NCBI GenBank assembly: GCA_964604305.1
Contig: CAZRYM010000060.1
Span: 1-12,004 of the forward strand
From: JASUTC01 sp964604305
GTDB taxonomy: Bacteria; Thermotogota; Thermotogae; MWEM01
Length of the DNA: 12,004 bases
Direction: 5' to 3'
Shown piece by piece: positions 7,620 to 12,004 of this stretch. The position numbers and the translations under genes are program-made. Positions within the stretch are counted from its first letter, which is position 1. Every line of letters begins with the position of its first letter. The notes beneath the pieces were generated by a model. That model searched no databases. It had not been told where the DNA came from and worked only from the letters and a program-made list of their open reading frames with translations.

Positions 7620-8063
7620 TTAAAAGTCCACTCCCGAAACAAGTATGATATTCGCATAAGGTGTAAATTCTCCCGTTTTGACAAATACTTTCATCTCTTT
7701 ACCTTCTAAAGAACCGTTTAAAACCATGTGCTTAAAATCTGGATGGGGTATGTTTTCTTCAACGATATCATTGCCCTTATTTTTGATAGGGGTGATTATT
7801 TTCTGTAATTCTTCATAAACTTTTGGACTGACCGTTTTGGTTTCATCTGCTATGATGACTTTTTCTATTTCCAATTCCTCCAAAACAACTTTAACTACAT
7901 CTGTAAAAGCCGGTAAGCCCCTACCTACTGAGACATCGATGCACTCCGTCTTTTCGTGTCGTGGAAAGGGAAAACCCCTGTCTGTAATAACAATCATGTC
8001 TCCATGTCCAAGTCTTGCTACAGCTCGTGCCAAATCATTGTGTAAAATTCCCTTAGTTTTCAT
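7620..8063 (-). CDS. rbsD: D-ribose pyranase
   Basis: RbsD converts the beta-pyranose form of ribose to the furanose form used by ribokinase, as a cytosolic ring-shaped oligomer. The 147-residue protein aligns end to end with E. coli RbsD (139 residues). It has KGILHNDLARAVARLGHGD with the catalytic His20, then ITDRGFPFP with Asp28, then EKVIIADE, and the C-terminal GEFTPYANIILVSGVDF, which supplies the Tyr and Asn that line the neighbouring active site. AGGAGG lies 8 bases before the ATG. The gene begins 13 bases after the regulator stop, so the two share a transcript. The related mutarotase FucU is an alternative, but the ribose-type neighbours favour RbsD. Confidence 0.93.
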   Translation of the reverse strand: MKTKGILHNDLARAVARLGHGDMIVITDRGFPFPRHEKTECIDVSVGRGLPAFTDVVKVVLEELEIEKVIIADETKTVSPKVYEELQKIITPIKNKGNDIVEENIPHPDFKHMVLNGSLEGKEMKVFVKTGEFTPYANIILVSGVDF

Positions 8064-8076
8064 TATTTTTCCTCCT

Positions 8077-9084
8077 TTATGCTGATTGTCTGATGATCAA
8101 CTGTGTTTTTAATTCGATAATGTTGTGAACTGGTTTTTTCTCTTCGTTGAGTCCTTCTATCTTTTTCAGTAGAGAGTTCATCGCCTGAACTCCCGCTTCG
8201 TATTTATACTGGTCAACAGTTGTCAATGCGGGTACAACTAACCTTGAAATAAAGATGTTGTCGTATCCGATAATGGCTATTTCATCCGGTATTTTTATGT
8301 TCTTTTCCTTTATGGCTTCCAGAGCTCCCCATGCCATCAGGTCGTTACAAGCGAACAGGGCTAAGGGGAATTCGTTTTCTTCGATGAGTTTTTTTGAAAG
8401 GTTGTAGCCACTGTCATATTTAAAGTCTCCAAAGTAAACTTTTATATTTGCTTTTGGAATACCTGAATAGATTAAAGAATCCGTAAAACCCTTAAGCCTT
8501 TTACGTGCCGGTGATACTTCCTGTGGCCCCGCGATACAGGCGAAATTTTTAAAATTCTTGCTGAGAAAATGTTTCGCCACTTGTTTCGCCCCTTTCTCGT
8601 TGCACATATAAATACTATCCAGTAGAGAATCTTTAAGTTCAACCTTTCGATCAAGAATAACCGTTGGTGTGTCATTTATATTTTTTTGAATCTCCTCTTC
8701 TGACATTCTGGGGGCAACGTTGATAATTCCTTCAACGCGTTGGGATATAAAGGTATCTAATATTTTTCGTTCCTGTTTGATGTCCCCGTCGGTGTTTGTT
8801 AAGAAGAATTGAAAATCATTTTCCAGGCAGACTTTTTCAATTCCCCGGGCGATTTCTGCAAAATAGGGGTTTGTAATATCGGGGATCATGAGGCCGATGA
8901 AATACGTGCGATTTTGTTTAAGATTCTGAGCTATTTTACTGGGTTTATAACCAAGTTCTTGTATGGTTTGTATAACGGTTTCTTTTAATTCCGGGCTGAC
9001 ATATTTTTTCCCTGATAACGCATTCGATACCGTTGCAACGGAGACTCCAGCAGCTTTAGCGACATCTTTCATACTTAGTCTCAT
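8077..9084 (-). CDS. LacI-family transcriptional regulator of the ribose operon
   Basis: The 335-residue protein has the LacI plan. Residues 4-23 (SMKDVAKAAGVSVATVSNAL) are the helix-turn-helix. The hinge PSKIAQNLKQNRT (about 48-60) includes the Leu that wedges into a central CpG in family members. From about residue 62, FIGLMIPDITNPYFAEIARG begins a periplasmic-binding-protein-like sensor domain. LFACNDLMAWGALEAI and AIIGYDNIFISRLVVPALTTVDQ are the usual effector-domain landmarks. AGGGGG lies 5 bases before the ATG. As first gene of the operon and downstream of two matching palindromes, it probably represses itself and the transport genes until a sugar binds. The effector is inferred to be ribose or the pathway's sugar. 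An rbsR name would fit, but the ligand is not shown by sequence. Confidence 0.93.
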   Translation of the reverse strand: MRLSMKDVAKAAGVSVATVSNALSGKKYVSPELKETVIQTIQELGYKPSKIAQNLKQNRTYFIGLMIPDITNPYFAEIARGIEKVCLENDFQFFLTNTDGDIKQERKILDTFISQRVEGIINVAPRMSEEEIQKNINDTPTVILDRKVELKDSLLDSIYMCNEKGAKQVAKHFLSKNFKNFACIAGPQEVSPARKRLKGFTDSLIYSGIPKANIKVYFGDFKYDSGYNLSKKLIEENEFPLALFACNDLMAWGALEAIKEKNIKIPDEIAIIGYDNIFISRLVVPALTTVDQYKYEAGVQAMNSLLKKIEGLNEEKKPVHNIIELKTQLIIRQSA

Positions 9085-9097
9085 AATGACCCCCTTT

Positions 9098-9127
9098 CAG
9101 TTAAACGTTTAGTTAATCGTTTAACTG
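9098..9127 (-). promoter_or_regulatory. Double LacI-type operator of the ribose operon
   Basis: Two overlapping palindromes with central CG are seen: TTAAACGTTTAG (centre 9106/9107) and GTTAATCGTTTAAC (centre 9118/9119), 12 bp apart. The outer arms CAGTTAAACG and CGTTTAACTG are exact inverse copies, so the whole 30 bp is itself a dyad. The CG-centred form is what LacI/PurR/RbsR proteins bind. The site begins one base past the -10 box and spans the expected transcription start, fitting repression by steric block. It ends 13 bases before the regulator ATG. Confidence 0.85.
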
Positions 9128-9128
9128 A

Positions 9129-9157
9129 ATAATACGCCAAATATTTTTTCAAAACAA
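9129..9157 (-). promoter_or_regulatory. Predicted sigma-A promoter of the ribose operon
   Basis: On the minus strand TTGTTT (9157-9152) and TATTAT (9134-9129) are separated by 17 bases. The expected start near 9122 falls inside the double operator and leaves a leader of about 38 bases before the regulator ATG. No other comparable promoter is seen between the peptide gene and the regulator. Confidence 0.7.
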
Positions 9158-9358
9158 ATCCGATTATTGTTCTTGAGAAGTGATTAATGAAGTTTATCTG
9201 ATAATAATTGAAAAAAACGACGAATTTTGAAGGAATTCTTTGTTTTAGACTTTTCTCTTCTTTGAATGTTAGTCTAATGGATACGTAAAGAGCTGGAAAA
9301 ATATCTTCTTTTCGCGGTTCAGCAGTTTAAGTTCATTTTGTAGCTTGTTCAAAGTAGA
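9158..9358. other. Gene-free spacer upstream of the ribose operon promoter
   Basis: About 200 AT-rich bases hold no ORF with a ribosome binding site on either strand. The only structure seen is a 7-bp inverted repeat, TTAGACT at 9245-9251 and AGTCTAA at 9271-9277, with a 19-base gap and no T-run. Its role is unknown. Confidence 0.5.
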
Positions 9359-9400
9359 AGGAGAGGGTTTCCCCTCTCCTGCGGAAGCGGAGTAATCCGC
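9351..9400 (-). terminator. Terminator hairpins after the small peptide gene
   Basis: On the minus strand a first stem GCGGA/TCCGC (9387-9400, TTAC loop) is followed by a perfect 9-bp stem AGGAGAGGG/CCCTCTCCT (9359-9380) closed by a GAAA tetraloop. The next bases, TCTACTTT, are only moderately T-rich. It lies 33-75 bases after the peptide stop and before the ribose promoter, so it probably ends the peptide transcript. A stable 3' end or processing site is an alternative. Confidence 0.65.
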
Positions 9401-9432
9401 CTTAGAGTCAAGTTATTATGAGTGAAGCGTTA

Positions 9433-9534
9433 TTAGTAGCATCTGAACATGAAATAGTTCTGTTTGTTCTCGTTGTATAGTTCTTTAGCGGTAGGAGTCG
9501 TTTTCTTTTTCAGGTTGAATATCTTTTTCATCAT
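9433..9534 (-). CDS. Small basic peptide, 33 residues, unknown function
   Basis: Two ATG codons in a row (9534 and 9531) open a frame of 33 codons ending in TAA. The peptide starts MMKKIFNLKKK, runs through TTPTAKELYNENKQ and ends NYFMFRCY. It is strongly basic at the N-terminus, has no signal peptide or membrane helix, and carries a single Cys next to the last residue. AAGGAGGG lies 7 bases before the first ATG, as strong as any site in the window. A consensus-like promoter lies upstream and hairpins follow, so this looks like its own transcription unit. I do not recognise the family. It could be a ribosomally made precursor or signalling peptide, a small regulatory protein, or part of a leader; no modifying enzyme is in the window. 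Coding status is inferred from context and not from homology. Confidence 0.6.
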   Translation of the reverse strand: MMKKIFNLKKKTTPTAKELYNENKQNYFMFRCY

Positions 9535-9573
9535 GATTATCCCTCCTTTTTGAATGACATAATCATGATAAAA
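9526..9573 (-). promoter_or_regulatory. Inverted repeat bracketing the peptide gene's ribosome binding site and start codons
   Basis: ATCATGATTAT (9530-9540 on the plus strand) and ATAATCATGAT (9559-9569) are exact 11-bp inverse copies. Adding a G-U pair and three A-U pairs outside gives up to 15 bp. In RNA, the 18-base loop would hold AAGGAGGG and one arm would contain both AUG codons. Each arm contains the palindrome ATCATGAT, with centres 32 bp apart, so it may instead be a pair of protein-binding sites: one overlaps the -10/+1 region, the other the start codon. The predicted transcription start near 9560 would leave the upstream arm out of the RNA, which favours the DNA-operator reading unless a promoter lies further upstream. 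Confidence 0.55.
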
Positions 9574-9595
9574 CAAGTAGTATTCTACCTGTCAA
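9567..9595 (-). promoter_or_regulatory. Predicted promoter of the small peptide gene
   Basis: On the minus strand a perfect TTGACA (9595-9590), a 17-base spacer and TTTATC (9572-9567) are seen. TG one base before the -10 adds an extended -10 element. The expected start is about 26 bases before the first ATG. It begins 52 bases after the stop of the upstream hydrolase gene. Confidence 0.7.
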
Positions 9596-9646
9596 CCGGT
9601 GAGTTTTCTCTTCTGCTGTAAAATTTTTATGAAAACGTGCAGTGTA

Positions 9647-11182
9647 CTACTCGTTTCCTTCCACTCTTTTAAAATCACCGGTTCCTTCCGCAACAAAAGT
9701 ATTAATCGCGAAGGATTCAGCTCCACCGTATATGTCAATTTTAAAAGTTGCCACACCTATAGAGTCTAATCCGGAGTGGCCATACACAACTTCAAAGGAG
9801 TCTCGGTTGAGGTGTTGCAGATAAAATGGATCGTCTAAAGGTCCCATGTGCATGACGAGTTTGTTTTCAGTTGTTTCAATGGTCACGGTTCCATACACAT
9901 TGTTATGATACATACCGGTGTAAGTAGAAAGTTCTTGAGGCTGTGAGTATTGTTCAGGAGCATAGTCCTCTTCCTCTTCAGTACTTTTAAGAATGTTTTC
10001 GAAATCCGTTTTAGCTCTGTTTCCTAATTCGCCGGTGATATAAGATTCAAAAAAATCTTTTGCCAAATTATCCGGTAAGTTGGTTCCCCCCACATTTGAC
10101 AAGATGATGATCCCGATATCCATTTTTGGGATAAAGGCAATCATGGTTTTTGAACCCACAGTGCTACCGTTATGCCAATACATGGGATAGGATAGAAAAT
10201 CCTGATAGACCCAACCCTGGCAATAAGCAGTCAAATCCCCTTCTTTTGAAGAGTGAATAAAAGTTGCAGGTTGATGGAGGAATGACAATGCTTCTTCTGA
10301 GATAAGCCTCATATCCTTGTATTCTCCAAAATTCATATTAAATGACAGCCATTTCACCATATCGCTGATGCTTGAATCAATTCCCCCTGCAGGAGCGTAA
10401 GTATAGGACCATTCAAATTGTTGTTCAAGTGGATTTAGAGGAGATAGAACAATTTCTTTCTTTCCTGAAGCTTCTTCTATAGTAAAAACATGTGTGATGG
10501 TTTTATTCTTCCTTTGAAGGTGGTCTTTGTAGCTGATGGTGGTATCTTTCATGGATAGAGGAGTGAATATCTTTTCATGCATGATTTCTTCAAAAGTTTT
10601 CCCGTGTTTATCTTCCAGTATTACTTCTGAAACCAGGAAAAGCGTATTCACATAAGTGAAGTCTTTTCTGAACTGATAAAGTGGTTCCATGTACTTTAGT
10701 TTGTCCAAAATATAATCTCTGTCGAATCCAAAGAATGTTGCCATATCACCAGCATAAGGAGACATACCGCTGTGTTGTGCCATCAGATCGTATAAACGCA
10801 TGTTTTCACTCACCCAGGGATCCGCCATTTCGAATTCGGGATAGTGATCTCTGACCCGGTCATTCCAGGAAATTTGCTCACTTTCTTCCAGCATGGCCAT
10901 CAACGTGGCTGTGAATGCCTTTGAAGTGGAGCCTATTTGGAAAGTTGTGTGTTCATTGACTGATATTTCTCCCTTTTCAGATAAAGTACCAAAGGTTTCC
11001 ATGAAAATCACTTCATCATCTTCCACAATTCCCACAGCCATTCCCGGGATGTTCCAGGCTTCTTTCATTTCAATGATGTACTGTCTGAATTCATCCAGTT
11101 GTACCTGTAAATCAGGCGTTTGCGAAAACACAAATGTAATCGTTATAAAAATGAAAATGAGGAACAGGTAATTTCTTTTCAT
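9647..11182 (-). CDS. Secreted beta-lactamase-like serine hydrolase with DUF3471-like C-terminal domain
   Basis: The 511-residue protein belongs to the beta-lactamase/penicillin-binding-protein fold family (Pfam Beta-lactamase, PF00144). Residues 1-20 are a signal peptide ending VFS before QTPD, with no lipobox. Catalytic motifs are STSK (85-88; Ser85 nucleophile, Lys88 base), YVN (177-179) and HNG (337-339), the last in place of the KTG box, as in esterase- or peptidase-like members. Residues about 410-505 resemble the DUF3471 beta-rich domain found behind many such hydrolases (QELSTYTGMYHNNVYGTVTI). The substrate may be a D-amino-acid peptide, ester or peptidoglycan stem; antibiotic hydrolysis is not implied. 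The frame extends to 11239, but I choose the ATG at 11182 because AAGGTGG lies 7 bases upstream and the signal peptide then starts properly. It lies 82 bases after the transporter gene and may share its transcript. Confidence 0.88.
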   Translation of the reverse strand: MKRNYLFLIFIFITITFVFSQTPDLQVQLDEFRQYIIEMKEAWNIPGMAVGIVEDDEVIFMETFGTLSEKGEISVNEHTTFQIGSTSKAFTATLMAMLEESEQISWNDRVRDHYPEFEMADPWVSENMRLYDLMAQHSGMSPYAGDMATFFGFDRDYILDKLKYMEPLYQFRKDFTYVNTLFLVSEVILEDKHGKTFEEIMHEKIFTPLSMKDTTISYKDHLQRKNKTITHVFTIEEASGKKEIVLSPLNPLEQQFEWSYTYAPAGGIDSSISDMVKWLSFNMNFGEYKDMRLISEEALSFLHQPATFIHSSKEGDLTAYCQGWVYQDFLSYPMYWHNGSTVGSKTMIAFIPKMDIGIIILSNVGGTNLPDNLAKDFFESYITGELGNRAKTDFENILKSTEEEEDYAPEQYSQPQELSTYTGMYHNNVYGTVTIETTENKLVMHMGPLDDPFYLQHLNRDSFEVVYGHSGLDSIGVATFKIDIYGGAESFAINTFVAEGTGDFKRVEGNE

Positions 11183-11264
11183 AATCTCGCCACCTTTTCT
11201 AAATTGAATGTTATTGAAAACAAAAAAACATATATCCACTCATTATTTTAGTATACAATAATTT
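11183..11264 (-). other. Spacer between transporter and hydrolase genes
   Basis: The 82 bases hold the hydrolase ribosome site (AAGGTGG) and AT-rich DNA. No hairpin with a T-run is seen after the transporter stop, so read-through is likely. TTGAAA at about 11264 with TAATGA 17 bases on is at best a weak promoter. Confidence 0.4.
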
Positions 11265-12004
11265 TCAAGAAATTGCCTTTTTCCTTTTTTTACCATACCT
11301 TGCCGAGAAATAGATCATCAGAATGCTTAAAAACATGGAAAAGATGGATAAACTGATGATGAGGAAATCAACACGGTTTCCAAACAAAGCTGCATAGCCA
11401 GCTCCGAGAAATCCGCCTACGGACCAGGCAAATCCCATCGTTACTGAGGAGGCAAATGCTTTATTATTGGGCATCCGAGTTTGAGCTTCCAAAATATTGG
11501 CTGACATGGTTAAAAAGGCACCGGCATCAAAAAGAAGATAAAACAGTGCTCTTAATATGATTGCATCGGTAAGAAAGAATAAAATACCCATGATTCCCAT
11601 AGAGAGAAAGCCAATCAGGTTAATTCTGAAGATACCGATTTTCTCCCTGAACATGACACCCAGGAAAGTAGTACACATCCCACCCAATAAGCCCAATGTA
11701 AGGAATGCTCCACCGGTTACCAGGGATTCTCCTTTAGACTCCAAAAAGATGGGAACGTATATATGAAAGAGATCCATGATAAAGCTTCTTAACAACACGA
11801 CGACAAAAATCGGGAATATTGTTTTTAATGCCTTAAAACCGGGAAATCGCTTTCTGATAGTGATATCCTTTTTGTATTTGGTTATTCTTGGCATGATGGG
11901 TATCATGATTAGTACTAAAATAATGGAGGCGATGTACAATCGATCAAACCCCACTTTGCTGGTGTAAAGGGTTATAAATACCGGCCCCGCTGCTGCACCA
12001 AATG
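11265..12004 (-). CDS. Major facilitator superfamily transporter, Fsr-like (partial, 5' end missing)
   Basis: The frame continues unbroken past the GTG at 11954 to the window edge, adding FGAAAGPVFITLYTSKVGFDR, so the gene starts outside and 245 C-terminal residues are visible. They contain about eight hydrophobic segments separated by a basic cytosolic loop (ITKYKKDITIRKRFPGFKA), as between the two halves of an MFS protein. The segment EAQTRMPNNKAFASSVTMGF followed by AWSVGGFLGAG resembles the C-terminal half of fosmidomycin-resistance-type (Fsr) efflux proteins. It probably exports a small compound across the inner membrane in exchange for protons; the substrate cannot be read. The tail RYGKKRKKAIS is basic and cytosolic. 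The hydrolase gene follows on the same strand. Confidence 0.83.
   Translation of the reverse strand, partial: FGAAAGPVFITLYTSKVGFDRLYIASIILVLIMIPIMPRITKYKKDITIRKRFPGFKALKTIFPIFVVVLLRSFIMDLFHIYVPIFLESKGESLVTGGAFLTLGLLGGMCTTFLGVMFREKIGIFRINLIGFLSMGIMGILFFLTDAIILRALFYLLFDAGAFLTMSANILEAQTRMPNNKAFASSVTMGFAWSVGGFLGAGYAALFGNRVDFLIISLSIFSMFLSILMIYFSARYGKKRKKAIS

Noticed and set aside
8472..8675. Minus-strand 67-residue frame inside the regulator gene
   Set aside because: It is another frame of the LacI-family gene on the same strand, with no separate ribosome site.
9085..9646. CRISPR-like or tandem repeat array in the spacer
   Set aside because: The repeats here are inverted, few and of unequal spacing; no repeat-spacer pattern is present.
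9642..9824. Plus-strand 60-residue frame starting near the hydrolase stop
   Set aside because: It is antisense to the DUF3471-like domain and has no ribosome binding site.
11183..11239. Longer hydrolase start at 11239
   Set aside because: It would put 19 residues before a good signal peptide; the ATG at 11182 has AAGGTGG 7 bases upstream.
11954..12004. Transporter start at GTG 11954
   Set aside because: The frame is open to the window edge and continues a membrane-protein sequence, so the visible gene is truncated, not short.

Overview
The window is AT-rich bacterial DNA with almost no space between operon genes and strong AGGAGG-type ribosome binding sites. The sugar-binding protein RbsB has a plain signal peptide without a lipobox cysteine. 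That is usual in Thermotogota (Petrotoga/Kosmotoga/Mesotoga-like lineages) and unusual in Firmicutes, so I tentatively place the DNA in Thermotogota. No rRNA, tRNA, CRISPR array, transposase or phage gene was seen.

Left end (1-2420). A minus-strand gene running off the window encodes a MerR-type DNA-binding head joined to a coiled coil, a Cys4 zinc-ribbon-like knuckle and a degenerate methyltransferase-like domain. Divergent from it, after a 250-base spacer with a G/C-rich repeat-like patch, lies a multi-pass acyltransferase-3 family membrane protein. It converges on the ribose operon at a hairpin terminator.

Centre (2444-9157). Seven minus-strand genes form one operon: lacI-type regulator, rbsD, btpA-family gene, rbsK, rbsA, rbsC, rbsB. 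It starts at a promoter (TTGTTT-17-TATTAT) followed directly by two overlapping LacI-type palindromes, and ends at an intrinsic terminator after rbsB. RbsB, RbsC and RbsA import a pentose, RbsD interconverts its anomers, and RbsK phosphorylates it. The regulator, as first gene of its own operon, should control itself and the pathway. The BtpA-family TIM-barrel protein is the piece with no clear job. Two of the RbsB pocket positions differ from the E. coli ribose protein, so the true substrate is open. I revise the starts of rbsK (ATG at 6772) and rbsA (TTG at 5847) from ribosome-site evidence.

Right part (9158-12004). Between the operon promoter and the next gene is a complete minus-strand unit encoding a 33-residue basic peptide. 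It has a consensus -35, an extended -10, a strong ribosome site, and a 9-bp GAAA-loop hairpin after the stop. An inverted repeat with 11-bp arms brackets its ribosome binding site and covers its start codons. This is the most promising undescribed element here. Upstream of it lie a secreted serine beta-lactamase-like hydrolase with a C-terminal DUF3471-like domain and the 3' part of an Fsr-like major facilitator transporter, both on the minus strand.
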